Counted from the first letter of the stretch, positions 11,063-23,050 are shown. The stretch is 64,000 nucleotides of DNA from Daucus carota subsp. sativus (GCF_001625215.2 NC_030381.2:3807131-3871130); one strand, 5' to 3'. Translations and numbers: made by a program. Notes: a model not told the origin generated them from the letters alone.

Positions 11063-11472
11063 GGCTTAATGACCTTTTAGCGCCCTTGAAGTTTGGGTAG
11101 AAGTTTCGATGCGGCCTCGAAGTTTAAAAACGTTCTTTTCGACCCTCAAAGTATCTTTATCGTACCTTTTAGCCCTTATGGCGTATACTGGTATATAACG
11201 AGGTGGACAAAGTTGACATTTCACACGTGAGGGTTAAAAAGAGCATTAAACATTAAGTGTTAAGAAGAACATCTAATGTATTTTAATGTATTCTTTAGGG
11301 GTTAAAAGGAACGAGATGTATACAAAGTTTATCCCCTGATTTATACCGGTATTTTTAAAAAGGGCTAAAAGGTACGACAAAGATGCTTTGAGGGTCGAAA
11401 GGTACGTTTTGAAACTTCGAGACCGCATCGGAACTTCCACCCATACTTCAAGATCTAAAAGGTCATTAAGCT
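11063..11472. mobile_element. MULE-type element with about 113-bp inverted repeats
   Basis: 410 bases. Ends are GGCTTAATGACCTTTTAG and, inverted, AGCTTAATGACCTTTTAG, and the arms stay complementary for about 113 bases (the motifs GATGCGG, GACCCTCAAAG and GTACCTTTTAGCCC occur in both). The perfect 9-base target duplication ATTATATTT is at 11054-11062 and 11473-11481. No transposase is encoded. A 5'-truncated duplicate with the same right flank is at 19158-19347. Confidence 0.88.
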
Positions 11473-12600
11473 ATTATATTTATATATGTCTTTTATATTA
11501 GAATTATGATATCTACTGTAATTTATTTGATTATAAAAAAGTCTATATGGTTTTAGAAATAAAATTAGTATTCATAATTTGTTTTGTATTAAGAAATGAA
11601 TCATAAACATGTAAGAAAAAATAAAATTTGTTTTGGACTAAAAAAAATGCTTGTGCTCGTTTCCCACGTCTGTTATTACAGTTGTTAAGCTGAACTTCTG
11701 TCTTTAAGAACCATATCCTTTTATGTTATCTCTCTTAGCCAAACTAGGCATTTTTCATGTGTGTTAGTCAAGTAATAATTTCTTTTTACCAAATTTGATT
11801 ATGTTTTTATTAAAATAATTATATGATATTAACTATTTATTATTTTATTTTCGAATTTTTTGAATAATTTTTTTTGTAATATTAACTATTTATTATGTGG
11901 GGATTAAATCTAGCTTATTAAGTTTAATATTGTGCATAATATTATTTTGTTTAGTAAAGTGTTTATAAAAAAAAATAGATAAAAGTGATTTTATAATTGT
12001 GAGATTTATTTTAGCTTATAAAAGAAATCATAAACATGTGAAAAAACAGAATTTGTTTTGGATTAAGTGAATGAATCATAAATATGCAAGTAGATATCAG
12101 TTGCTTTATAGGATAGAACAAATTTTATTTTTATATTTATTTATTTATTTTTGTCCAGTATATGATTAACGGATGATAAGTTTTCAATAAAACATAATCA
12201 TACAATCAAATTACCTTCTTTACATTTATCTTATATAATTATATAATTAATGGACAATATGTATGACTAAGAAGAATTTTGAGCAACTGAGGTTCCTTCC
12301 ATAATTTTTTTTTCTTTTTTTCGATAAGAAGTAGAGCTAACCGTCAAAAAACTCACTAATATTTTTAATAGTTTGCTGATTAATCAACACCGTTTGGTCC
12401 TGACCCGTTTAACCAATAAGCTTTTTAAAATCATGTAAATTTTAATCGTGAACAAATTAGAATCTGACGGTTATTTTACTAGAAGATGGACTTCCAACCT
12501 CGTAACCGAATGAGTAGACCTTGTTATAGTAGAACGCAGCTTATTTTGCTCATATTGGGACAAAGAGAATACATTTTTCCGAATTAATCCAAATGACCTC
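11473..12600. repeat. Segmental duplication unit A (left part)
   Basis: This AT-rich non-coding stretch is closely repeated at 19348-20577 (unit B). Both include the run 'tagaattatgatatctactg' near the start and 'aatccaaatgacctct' at the end. Differences are scattered substitutions, small indels and a SINE present only in unit B. In unit A the homology stops at 12600, where the LINE tail begins. The last 345 bases also match part of the SQD1 leader intron (about 25745-26140). Confidence 0.85.
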
Positions 12601-12641
12601 TTTTTTTTTTTTTTTTTTTTTTAAGCAAAAACGTATTTGCA

Positions 12642-15600
12642 TTAGAATGTCTCGGCAGTAATCACATCCATAAGGAAGTCAGGAGCAAAAGTGCTCCACT
12701 CCCTGAAGTCTGACTCAGAATGAGAAGCTCGAGCTAACAAATGAGCTCCCTCATTCGCAGACCTATGCACAAATTGCACTAGCACACTATCAAAGAGCTT
12801 ACTTAATTCAATACAATCGCTAACAATAGAATGAAAATAAGAATTCCCGGTCCCTCCGTTATATGCATCAGCCAAGAGTTTCGAGTCAGTCTCGAAAACA
12901 CACCTTGTATATCCGCACTTCTTCGTCCAAGTCATTAACTCCTTAAGACTAATGGCCTCTGCTTCTCGGGGTTGCCACAGCCCTGCAACTCTTTGACACC
13001 CAGCTCGTAAGAAACTCCCATTTTCGTCCCGAATAATCCCTCCAATTCCAATTGCATGAATCTGCATGAAAATAGCCGCATCTATATTAATTTTTACCCA
13101 GTCCGTTGGAGGTTTATGCCAACATCTTTCACTGGAGCTCACTACTGGCTTGTACTTGGCACTGTCTAACCGTGCTTTCCTCCAATCAGCTAGTAAATTT
13201 AGAGCAGCATTCTTCGTACCAAACACCGACATGTCTACCTTATCCCACACCCACTTGTTTCTCCGATTCCACAGGCTCCAAGAAATCACTGCAACCAACA
13301 CGTACTGCTCCTTCGTTCCTGTTGTAAACAATCGTTTGAAGATATCAATAATCGATTCATCTTGGAACACTTGGACCCAGTTTGAAAGCCCCAATGACTC
13401 CCACACAGATTTTGCGAAAGAACACTCAAACAACACATGTAGCGCATCTTCATTCCCCATGCGACACCAGGAGCATCTACTTTCAATTTCAACCCTTTTT
13501 GTTATTAGAGCTTGTGCTGTAGGAAGACATAGCCTGCATGTCCGCCATATGAAGAACACAATCTTTCCAGGCACATCCAGTGTCCAGATCTTCCTCCAAA
13601 AAACTGCATCTGATGTGTTATGCTCACCAATAATCTTACGATAACAACTTTTGACCGTAAAATTTCCTGTATCCTCATACACCCACATCCAAGAGTCTTT
13701 TCTTTCTACTACAGGCAGGGGAATATTCTGAATGAGTTGAACATCCCTGTTATTGAAAATATCCCGTAGTATCTCCTCATCCCATTCCCTCTCATTTTCT
13801 CGCATTAAGCTGTGCACATTAATGTTCTGTAACTCCACTGGCAAAACCGTTGTGATGTACCCATTCTCCTTACTTGGTAGCCACGGCACTTTCCACACCC
13901 TTGTTTCATTTCCTGATCCAATCTTCTTACGACAACCCTGTGCAAGCGCCCCTTTAGCTTCAAATATACTCCTCCACATATAGCTTGGATTGTCTCCTAA
14001 TTTTGCGTCTAGAAACTCAGAATTTGGGAAATACCTTGCCTTCATAATCCTTGTGACAAGAGGATTTGTGTTATTAATCAGCCTCCACCCTTGCTTTGCT
14101 AACATTGCCATGTTAAAAGCTCTCAAATTTTTGAACCCCAACCCTCCTGCCTCTTTTACAGTACATAATTTGTCCCATGCCATCCATCGGATTCCTTTCC
14201 TGTCAGATCCTCCCCCCCACCAAAAGCTATTCATTTGACGCTGAATTGTATTACAAACCTCATTTGGAATAAGCAGCAAATTCATCCAAAAGTTTGGTAT
14301 AGATTGCGCCGCTGTTTTTAGTAGAACACACTTCCCGGCCTTCGACATAGCAGTATTTTTCCAACCTTGCAATTTCTGTCGCACACGGTCAGTTAGACAA
14401 CTAAACACCTCATTCTTCTTTCTCCCTATTATCATCGGCAGACCCAAATATTTCCCTGGACTTGACCTCTCCTCCACTCCCAGCAGACCACAGATCATTC
14501 CTCGCACTTCTTCAGGCGTATTTGGGCTATAAGTGATGGTAGATTTATGAAGATTTATAGCTTGTCCAGATAACTCCTCATATCGATTTATTATATTCTT
14601 CATTATTGTTGCCTCTGAAGTTGTTGCTTTGAAAAAGAGATAACAGTCATCGGCAAACAGTAAATGTGAAATAGGTGGAGCACCTCGAGCAATGCTACAG
14701 CCATGAATCAACCCCACTTCTTCGTTTCTTCTAATCATTGAGCTAAGGCCTTCAGCACCCAAGATATATAGGTATGGGGATATCAGGTCTCCCTGCCGAA
14801 TCCCCCTTTGAGGATAAATTTCTCCGAAAACTACACCTCGTTGCACAAAGCTGTAAGACACAGTCTTTATACAGGACATAATTCTCGACCTCCAAGTCTC
14901 ATGAAACCCAAACTTGAGCAGCATTCCCTCAATAAAATTCCATTCCAATCGATCATATGCTTTAGACACGTCTATTTTCAATCCGGCTACACCATTCATC
15001 CCTTGCGTCCGTCGTTTAATATAGTGATTAATTTCAAACGCTATCAGTGCGTTATCTGTTAACAGTCTCCCTTCGACGAATGCACTTTGGTTGGCAGATA
15101 TCAAGTTTGGTAAGCAGGTTTTTAACCTATTTGCCAATACTTTTGATAAAACTCTAAACAACACATTACACAACGAGATTGGTCTTAGATCAGACATTTG
15201 TTCCGGCTGTTTGACCTTTGGAATTAGACATACCATAGTTCGATTAAATTCCGGTGCTAGCTCTCATGTCCTGAAAAAGTTCTGGCAAAATTCCACCACA
15301 TCATTCTCGATTATACTCCAAAATGCCCGATAAAACGCAGGGTTTAAACCATCATACCCCGGGGCCTTTTCCGGATGCATAGCAAAAACTGCATCTTTCA
15401 CTTCTTCTCTAGATATTGGCTGAAGTAACTCATTATTCTGTTCTTCCGTGACACATCCCACTTTTTCTCTACTCGATAAATTACCCACACTTCCTGATGA
15501 TGTAAACAACTCAGCAAAGTAGTCTGTAATTATCTCCTGTATCTCTTGCTCCTCTTCCTTCCAATCTCCATTTTTATCTTTAAAATCTTCGAACTTGATT

Positions 15601-16700
15601 ATTTTTTCGTCTACCCGAAGCAAAGTTATGGAAGAATCTCGTGTTTTGATCCCCCTCTTTCAGCCAAAATTGTTTTGCCCTCTGTTTCCAATAAATTTCT
15701 TTCTTTTCAAGCAAATTTAAGAACTCCCATCTTTCTTCATTATACTTTCTCACCCCAAAATCATCCCTCCTCGATCTGTATTTTCGAAGCATCCATCTAC
15801 AGTTCTTAATTTTTCTCCCTAACTCCTTTATTTTGCCTCCTCCCCATTCTTCTAATTTCAAACAACAATACTCAATTTTATCCAGAATACTTCCCATCTC
15901 ATAATTTTCCCAACTATTTTTTACTACAGCCATACAATCTGCCTCTCCCATCCATATATTCTCAAATCTAAATCTTTTTGCTTTCGGCACACATAGATTT
16001 GAGAATTTAGTTGTAAAAACAGAGGCAAATGGTCAGACGTGGATACCTCAAGAACTTTGACTTCTGCGTGGGGAAATAGACATCGCCAGTCATTGTTGGC
16101 AAGGCCTCTATCCAATCGTTCTTGAATCCATATATCTGTTCCTCTTGATTTTTCCCAAGTAAATTCACTTCCACTAAATCCCAAGTCTTCAAGCCCACAC
16201 TCCATAACAACTTTATTAAACCCTTCAAGAAGAGCCCTTGGTTGCGGTCGCCCTCCAATTTTCTCAAAACCATACATCATATCATTGTAATCCCCTAACA
16301 TACACCATGGAAGACTTGATCGTGATGCAAGAGACCGAATGATATCCCACGATTCTTGATGGCGGGTCCTTTCAGGGCACCCATAAAAACCAGTATAACG
16401 CCATTTACCAATCTGATTGCACACGACATCAAAATCTATATAATGGTTACAACTTCCCTTTATTTCTACCCCTCCTGCATTCTTCCATATAAGTGTCAGT
16501 CCTCCTCCTTGTCCCTGGGCATCGACCGCGAAACATCCAGCATAATGAATCAGCTTACAAACTTCTTCAATTTTATTTTTAGTAACTAACGTTTCCGACA
16601 GAAAAATCGAATTGGGCTTATGAGTTTGAACCAGTTCCTTAAGGAACCTAACTGCTCGTGGCTTGCCCATTCCACGGCAGTTCCACCCTAATAGACTCAT
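12642..16700 (-). pseudogene. LINE ORF2 (endonuclease, reverse transcriptase, zf-RVT, RNase H), broken
   Basis: Reading from ATG 16700: an AP-type endonuclease domain starts MSLLGWNCRGMGKPRAVRFL and contains the SETLVTK and DHLPL motifs (16700 to about 15975). A linker follows, then reverse transcriptase with FADD in the LLFADDCYLFF context. A zinc-finger-like region (CSWCRMGNEDALHVLFEC) and a C-terminal RNase H domain (INIDAA, ETDSK, HRSANEGAHLLAR) come last. The frame breaks near 15960-15990 and near 15600, and an in-frame TGA at 15264-15266 stands in place of the usual Gly or similar codon before the RT core. The last 864 codons are open, so decay is recent. Confidence 0.92.
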
Positions 16701-17866
16701 AATATTAGGCGAGCCTGGGTTCCAGGTCCCGCCACATTCAAGTTTTTTGGACTCCTGTTGCTATTAGTTTGCTCACTTTCCCCAAGCCCATCTGTCTGCA
16801 TGTTTATTGGCCCATTATCTTTTGTTGTATTTTCTATTTCCATACGTCGACGTTTTGGATCTAGAATAACAACATTATCTCCGTATATATTGCCCTCCTC
16901 GTTATCATTCAAATTTTCCCTCCCCTTATCTTTCTCCTCCTGATTTCTTGTTGTAACCGTAATAGTTCCATTATCTCCCTGATTTACGATAACAGCTGAA
17001 TCATATCCTTGAAATTTCGCCCCACCACGCGCATCCTCCTTTCCGGTAGCCGCCGGTATGCTTTTTCCGTTCTTGCTCTTCCACTCACCGTTTCTTAACC
17101 ACCTTGATCCAGCGGTAGTTTTACTATTCCTCCCCGGTGCTCGCAACCACGTGCCGTAAGCTCGTTCAACATTCTTGTCCGGATTTTCATAAACTACACT
17201 ACAGTCTCTCTCCGAATGCCCCAGTATTCCACATACAAAGCAGAAGGTACTCAATCTCTCATATTTAAAGTTGATCCAACTCCATTGTCCCCCTTCCCTC
17301 TTGATTCTCATCCGTCTTTTCAATGGCTTGAGCACATTCATTGTAACTCTTATACGAACATAAGTCTTCCACCCTCCATTAAAATTTGCTGGGTCTGATT
17401 TGACAAAGTTTCCAATAGAATTTCCAACGCTTTGCAGGATACTTTCTGAGACAAAACCTTTCGGAATATCATATACTTGCACCCATATGTCTACCTCATT
17501 CAAAGTTACCTCCTTTGAATCTTCATCATCAGATATTTGCTTGTATATTAACATCCCTTGTTCGAATAACCACGGGCCACCTTCTAAGACTTTCTGTAAA
17601 TCCATTGGATGATAAAATACAAACGAATATCGCATTTCCCCTCTATCATGAATCTCTACTCCTTCTTTTGGGCGCCATACCGATGCTAACACATTTTGCA
17701 TAGCATTAAAGTTTATATTCTTATCTGTAAGAAATCGACCGATCAGCACAAATGATTCCTTCCTCTGTGCCCTCGCTTCATTGCCCAGTATCACCCCTCC
17801 TATTTCCTCCTCCTCAATACTTAACCTAGAATATAATTCCTGTAATGATGATGTTGAGTGCTCCAT
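16697..17866 (-). CDS. LINE ORF1, zinc-knuckle nucleic-acid-binding protein
   Basis: 389-residue open frame with the layout usual for plant LINE ORF1: an N-terminal DUF4283-like domain (about residues 35-185, including LIGRFLTDKNIN and GGPWLFEQGML) and a CCHC zinc knuckle CFVCGILGHSERDC at about 210. A long polar tail follows. It probably coats the LINE RNA. The stop codon overlaps the ORF2 start as ATGA, suggesting reinitiation for ORF2. It is open although ORF2 is not. Confidence 0.88.
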   Translation of the reverse strand: MEHSTSSLQELYSRLSIEEEEIGGVILGNEARAQRKESFVLIGRFLTDKNINFNAMQNVLASVWRPKEGVEIHDRGEMRYSFVFYHPMDLQKVLEGGPWLFEQGMLIYKQISDDEDSKEVTLNEVDIWVQVYDIPKGFVSESILQSVGNSIGNFVKSDPANFNGGWKTYVRIRVTMNVLKPLKRRMRIKREGGQWSWINFKYERLSTFCFVCGILGHSERDCSVVYENPDKNVERAYGTWLRAPGRNSKTTAGSRWLRNGEWKSKNGKSIPAATGKEDARGGAKFQGYDSAVIVNQGDNGTITVTTRNQEEKDKGRENLNDNEEGNIYGDNVVILDPKRRRMEIENTTKDNGPINMQTDGLGESEQTNSNRSPKNLNVAGPGTQARLIL

Positions 17867-17931
17867 ATGAATGCCCAGACTAAATCACAATGAAAGAAAA
17901 AGATGTATTTACACAATGAAATAGATTAATC

Positions 17932-19157
17932 TATTTAATTACTTAAATAGAGATAAAAATTTAAAGATGAAATTAATTCACATACTTCCATCTCATATAT
18001 ACTCAACTCCTTTTTAATATCAAAAATCAAATCTTACAAATTTCTGGTATAAATTTGAAATTTCTTTTTAAATCAAACACCATATAAACCAAACCAAACA
18101 AACCACTAGATAGGGTCTTAGGAGGTAAAATGTACACAGATCCCCCTTACTCGTTTAAAATTCATATATGATGTTTTTTAAATCAAACCATATATGAATT
18201 TGAAATATATAAAACCTATAATTGATTTCAAATTCTCAAAAACAAAACCGTCCCTGTCCCTGTCCCTCGCTGATTTGAAATTTGCATAAAAGAATATTCA
18301 ACCAGCTGAGAGACTTATGGAAGTGAGGGAGTAGGTTCTCAACATCAACATTCAACTGCAAGGGGCAAGAGTTGGCTTATACAAAGAAGGCTCTGTGGAA
18401 TTTTCCGGTCAATCTTTACGTGTCCAATTCACAATTTCTTTATTATCTTTTGATTAATACTCATCCAAGTAGATTTTTTATGCTATTTCTTGATCATTTT
18501 GAACCTCGTATTTCATAAATTTTTTTATGGAAAAAAATTTGACATTTAAATTTTTTATTCAAAATAATAAATTAAATAAACGTTATGAAATTATATTTTA
18601 TAATTTATAAAAACCTTAAAAGAAATGTAATAAACAACCTGCTGCTGAGGGGGAGAGACTCCTGCTTTCTTTATAATGTACCTTATACCCAATGATCGCA
18701 TTCGCAACCAGACAGACTTATGGAAGTGACTGAGGGAGTAGTTTCTCACTGCAAGTGGCAAGATTTGGCTTATACGAAGAAGGTTCTGTGGAATTTTCCA
18801 GTTGGCTTATACAAACAAGGTTCTGTGGAATTTTCAGGTCTCCTTTCCAAATCAAAATCTCTTTATTATCTTTTGATTGATACAACTAATTTTATTATAC
18901 CTACAATTTTAATATCAGCTAAACCGGCTCTAAACCGGGCAAGTCCTATAAATATAACAAGGTCGAACTTCATTCACAATTCATGTGTCAAAACTAAAAA
19001 GAACTTGACAATTCATGTGCATATAGAGCTTCACTTAATATACATACAATCAACGTTAATATATTTGTGGTTTTGCCATTTCAGATGGATGAAAGAGCTC
19101 GAGCAGAGGGAAAGTTAACCACTGATGATATTCACGCGAGAGCAATAGAAGATGTTC
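17932..19157. repeat. Segmental duplication unit A (right part), with promoter of copy 4
   Basis: From 'tatttaattacttaaatagag' this matches 20820-21605 (unit B) through the region before membrane-protein copies 4 and 5. Unit A is longer because the block 'gacttatggaagtga...ggaattttc' is locally repeated (about 18312, 18716 and 18796, against once near 21189). The copy 4 TATA box is at 18947-18954. Confidence 0.8.
19085..19157 (+). pseudogene. Membrane-protein family copy 4, only the first 24 codons
   Basis: Promoter, leader and the first 73 coding bases (MDERARAEGKLTTDDIHARA then IEDV) are nearly identical to copy 5. The sequence then jumps at 'gatgttc' into the middle of the 410-base MULE-type element that normally lies downstream of the gene. 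One deletion removed the rest of the gene and the left part of the element. Confidence 0.9.
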
Positions 19158-19347
19158 AAACTTTGAGGGTTAAAAGGTACGCTCAAATTTTACCCCGAAT
19201 ATGAATTGTCAAGCCCCCGATTTATACCAGTATTTTTAAAAAAAGCTAAAAGGTACGACAAAGATACTTTGAGGGTCGAAAGGTACGTTTTGAAATTTCG
19301 CAGCCGCATCGGAACTCATACTTCAAGGGCTTAAAGGTCATTAAGCC
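19158..19347. mobile_element. Truncated duplicate of the 410-bp MULE-type element
   Basis: Corresponds to the right part of 11063-11472 (from about 11297) and ends with the same inverted terminus, followed by ATTATATTT at 19348-19356. The shared flank shows it is a duplicate of the same insertion, not a new one. Confidence 0.85.
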
Positions 19348-20577
19348 ATTATATTTATATATGTGTTTTATATTAGAATTATGATATCTACTGTAATTTA
19401 TTTGATTATAAAAAAGTCTATATGGTCTTAGAAATAAAATTGGTATTCATAATTTGTTTTGTATTAAGAAATGAATCATAAACATGTCAGCAAAAAACAA
19501 AATTTCGGTAGAGCTCTTGCACCCCCTTGCGGGAGGTCGGGAGTTCGATTCCCCACGTGTGCGTGTGTAATCAATTAGCAAAAAAAAAACAAAATTTGTT
19601 TTGCACTAAAAAAAATGCTTGTGTTCGTTTTCCACGTCCGTTATTACAGTTGTTAAGATGAACTTCCGTCTTTAAGAACCATATCCTTTTATGTTATCTC
19701 TCTTAGCCAAACTAGGCATTTTTCATATGTGTTAGTTAAGTAATAATTTCTTTCTACCAAATTTGATTATGTTTTTATTAAAATAATTATATAATATTAA
19801 CTATTTATTATTTTATTTTCGAATTTTTTGAATAATTTTTTTTGTAATATTAACTATTTATTATGTGGGGATTAAATCTGCCTTATTAAGTTTAATAATG
19901 TGCATAATATTATTTTGTTTAGTATAGTGTTTAAGAAAAAAATTAGATAAAAGTGATTTTATAATTGTGAGAATTATTTTAGCTTATAAAAGAAATAAAT
20001 CATAAACATGTGAAAAAACAGAATTTGTTTTGGATTAAGTGAAAGAATCATAAATATGCAAGTAGATATCAGTTGCTTTATAGGATAGAACAAATTTTAT
20101 TTTTATATTTATTTATCCTTTTTTGTCCGGTATATGATTAACGGATTAAGTTTTTGATAAAAACATGATCATACAACCAAATTATCCTCTTTACACTTAT
20201 CATATATAAATATATAATTAATGGACAATGTATATGACCAAGAAGAATTTTGAGCAACTTAGGTTCCTTCCATAATTTTTTTTCTTTTTTTCATAAGAAG
20301 TAGAGCTAACCGTCAAAAAACTCACTGATATCTTCACTAGTTTGCTGATTAATCAACACCGTTTGGTCCTGACCCGTTTAACCAACAAGCTTTTTAAAAT
20401 CATGTAAATTTTAATCGTGAACATGTTAGAATCTGACGGTTATTTTACTAGAAGATGGACTTCCAACCTCGTAACCGAATGAGACCTTGTTATAGTAGAA
20501 CGCAGCTTATTTTGCTCATATCGGGACAAAGAGAATACATTTTTCCGAATTAATCCAAATGACCTCTTGATATGATG
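19348..20577. repeat. Segmental duplication unit B (left part)
   Basis: Duplicate of 11473-12600. It continues without the LINE into 20578-20819, a stretch that unit A lost, and so is the empty-site reference for the LINE insertion. It contains a SINE at 19506-19583 that unit A lacks. Confidence 0.85.
19506..19583 (+). mobile_element. Short tRNA-derived SINE
   Basis: About 78 bases with a tRNA-like head: GGTAGAGCTCTTGC resembles the box A side and GAGTTCGATTCC is a good box B. It ends in an A run. Flanks repeat AAAAAACAAAATTT (19492-19505 and 19584-19597). The paralogous site near 11607-11622 lacks it, which proves insertion after the duplication. The tRNA acceptor stem is absent, so it is 5'-truncated and not a tRNA gene. 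Confidence 0.8.
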
Positions 20578-21394
20578 TAAATACAAAGACTTTCGGTGAT
20601 TGTTTGATTTATGCAGTGATATGAGTTGGAATGAAAAATCACACGAAGATGTTATTGGTTTAAGATATTATATCACATATCGTGTGTTTAGCTGAGTACA
20701 AAAATTAATATATTTTAATTAAAAAAGTTGAGTTATTTGTTTATATTAATAAAATTATTATTATTATTATTATCATCATTTATTTTTGCATCATTGATTA
20801 TTCTTTTGATAAATATTAATATTTAATTACTTAAATAGAGTTAAAAATTTAAAGATGAAATTAATTCACATACCTCCATCTCATACTCAACTCCTTTTTA
20901 ATATCAAAAATCAAATCTTATAAATTTCTGGTATAAATTTGAAATTTTATTTTTTAAATCAAACATCATATAAACCAAACCAAACAAACCACTCGATAGA
21001 GTCTTAGGAAGATAAAATGTACGCAGATTCCCTTACTCGTTTAAAATTCATATATGATGTTTTTTAAATCAAACATCATATATGAATTTGAAATATATAA
21101 AACCTATAATTGATTTCAAATTCTCAAAAACAAAACCGTCCCTGTCCCTCGCTGATTTGAGATTTGCATAAAAGAATATTCAACCTGAGAGACTTATGGA
21201 AGTGAGGGAGTAGGTTCTCAACATCAACTGCAAGGGGCAAGAGTTGGCTTATACAAACAAGGTTCTGTGGAATTTTCAGGTCTCCTTTCCAAATCAAAAT
21301 TTAATTCTTTATTATCTTTTGATTGATACAAGTATTTTTATTATTTACTTACAACTTTAATATGAGCTAAACGGGCTCTAAACCGGGCAAGTCC
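20578..21394. other. Spacer before copy 5, partly duplicated
   Basis: 20578-20819 is unique in the window because its counterpart was lost at the LINE. 20820-21394 matches unit A right part. A TTA microsatellite lies at about 20757-20780. No gene is seen. Confidence 0.6.
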
Positions 21395-21533
21395 TATAAA
21401 TATAACAAGGTCGAACTTGACAATTCATGTCAAAACTAAAAAGAACTTGACAATTCATAGTTCATGTGCATATAGAGCTTCACTTTATATACATACAATC
21501 AACGGTAATATATTTGTGGTTTTGCCATTTCAG

Positions 21534-22073
21534 ATGGATGAAAGAGCTCGAGCAGAGGGAAAGTTAACCACTGATGATATTCACGCGAGAGCAATAGAAG
21601 ATGTTCTCTATTTCAGTTCACTACTCACTTTTGCCGTGTTCATTGGCTTGTCTCAGACATATGATGGAAATCGCAGCCAAGAAAAACATGATAAGTGTAC
21701 TGCTGGTCCAGAAATACATAGAAAGCTCATCATCTCCGAAGTTTTAGCCTTTGCTTGTTTCCTTTCGTCAAGCCTGTGTGCTAAAGCACTGAAGCTACTC
21801 ATAACCTCACATGAAAAAAAACGACGTCATTATATCTTAATTGCGGGATCCTTCGAGCTGAAGGGCCTGATGCTTTACTGTACAGCATTATTTTCTTTGA
21901 CCGGGATATTTGCGCTTGTGGTCTCCGTCATTCATTTAGTTCAAATGCAGGTGGGTATGTATTCTTGTGCAAATAAAGCGACGAGAACAATCATATGGGT
22001 GTTTTGCGCGATTGTTTTGATCGTATTAGAACAAATTGGTAGCAGCAGTGGAAATAGAATCGATGTAGGATGA
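21534..22073 (+). CDS. Four-pass membrane protein family copy 5, C-terminally shortened
   Basis: Open 179-residue frame from ATG 21534, closest to copies 2 and 6 over the first three membrane segments (VLYFSSLLTFAVFIGLS; FACFLSSSLCAKALKL; LFSLTGIFALVVSVIHLVQMQ). After VFCAIVLI it jumps directly to VLEQIG and the family ending GNRIDVG. Most of the fourth membrane segment and the acidic DPGQEE stretch, about 35 residues, are missing. The deletion keeps the frame. The product may have only three full membrane spans and may not be functional. TATA is at 21395-21402. Confidence 0.65.
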   Translation: MDERARAEGKLTTDDIHARAIEDVLYFSSLLTFAVFIGLSQTYDGNRSQEKHDKCTAGPEIHRKLIISEVLAFACFLSSSLCAKALKLLITSHEKKRRHYILIAGSFELKGLMLYCTALFSLTGIFALVVSVIHLVQMQVGMYSCANKATRTIIWVFCAIVLIVLEQIGSSSGNRIDVG

Positions 22074-23050
22074 GCCCCTTTCTTGAAATCCTGCTATACT
22101 GTTTCAAATTACTTGTCTTGTATCCCTGTTCTCAATAATAAGATACTTTCTCCGTCCTTCCATTTTTTTATAGTATTTTGGCTGAGTTTAAAATTATAAC
22201 TTATAATAGATTTTTAAAAATATAATAATGAGAATAAAATTAATTTATGAGCAACTTACTACTTAAGTTTCTACTGCTGTTCTGGGATCAGTAAAACAAC
22301 AATACAAGTCTACTATTGCTCTAGCTGTTAAGTCTCAAGTGAACAACAATTTAGTTAATAGCTTGTGGTGTTAGTTAGTTGTTTTCTGTTATGCTTAGCT
22401 GTCACAGCTGTCATTATGTAGACCAGTATATATATACTTGGCTGGTGTGTAAACTTTCATTTCTATCAATACAGTATCTTTTCTCCACTACTCTAAAGCA
22501 TGTAAATACAGTTCGTTATTCTAATACGTGCCGATTCAACGACGATACTTGCTTGTTCCGTCCCAATACAGAACCAACACTCCTAAGCATGCAGGTCGTG
22601 TCGTGCTGGGAAGTAGGTAACTATACCCGCGTACATATTACAAGTTCAACAATTGAATTTTATATAATATATTACGGGCGTAATATTTTTAACCCATCAC
22701 TATAGTCAATCTCATTGAAAATACTTCTAAATCTGAACTACTAATAATATAATGTATCATAATTCATAAATCAACAAGATGAACATTGACAGCAAATACA
22801 AGTTAGGTATATAACATAAACAATACTAATACTAAAGCTGGACATACACAGCAAAGGCAAGTTAGGAATCCATAAACATAAACAATATTAATATTAATAT
22901 TAAAAACCCGCAGTAAATTGGCCCAAGTCCTATAAAAATAACAAGTTGAACTTCACAATTCTTATGTGAAACTAATAAGAACTTGACAATTCATAGTTCA
23001 TGTGCATATATAGTACATACATTAATATATCTGTGGTTTTGTCATTTCAG
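22074..23050. other. Spacer between copies 5 and 6, promoter of copy 6
   Basis: AT-rich. A one-ended Stowaway-like start (TTTCTCCGTCCTTCCA) is at 22146. The family promoter block recurs from about 22855, with TATAAAAA at 22931-22938. The open frame at 22379-22705 has no recognisable features. Confidence 0.55.

Larger units (their letters stand above)
12601..17931 (-). mobile_element. L1-type LINE retrotransposon, inactive
   Basis: About 5.3-kb non-LTR retrotransposon in minus orientation. Its poly(A) tail is the T run at 12601-12622. It carries ORF1 (nucleic-acid-binding) then ORF2 (endonuclease, reverse transcriptase, RNase H), with a four-base ATGA overlap at 16697-16700. The 5' leader is at most about 65 bases. 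Comparison with the LINE-free duplicate shows that about 242 bases of target (equivalent to 20578-20819) are missing, and no target duplication is seen. The insertion therefore came with a deletion, or one followed later. ORF2 has two frame breaks and a nonsense codon, so the copy cannot move itself. Confidence 0.93.

Noticed and set aside
13066-13644. Plus-strand open frame of 192 codons
   Set aside because: It is the antisense of the LINE reverse transcriptase/RNase H region and has no motif of its own.
12601-17931. Endogenous pararetrovirus or LTR retrotransposon
   Set aside because: There are no LTRs, protease or integrase. The AP endonuclease, poly(A) tail and ORF1/ORF2 order show a LINE.
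18720-19118. 132-codon frame that runs through the copy 4 leader
   Set aside because: It uses a frame different from the family protein, crosses the promoter and TATA box and ends just after the true ATG.
19506-19583. tRNA gene suggested by the GAGTTCGATTCC box B motif
   Set aside because: The acceptor stem and a complete cloverleaf are missing, an A run and flanking repeats are present, and the paralogous site is empty. It is a SINE.
22379-22705. Possible small gene of 108 codons
   Set aside because: No motif, no conserved promoter block, and mixed composition with Cys/His/Tyr typical of chance translation.
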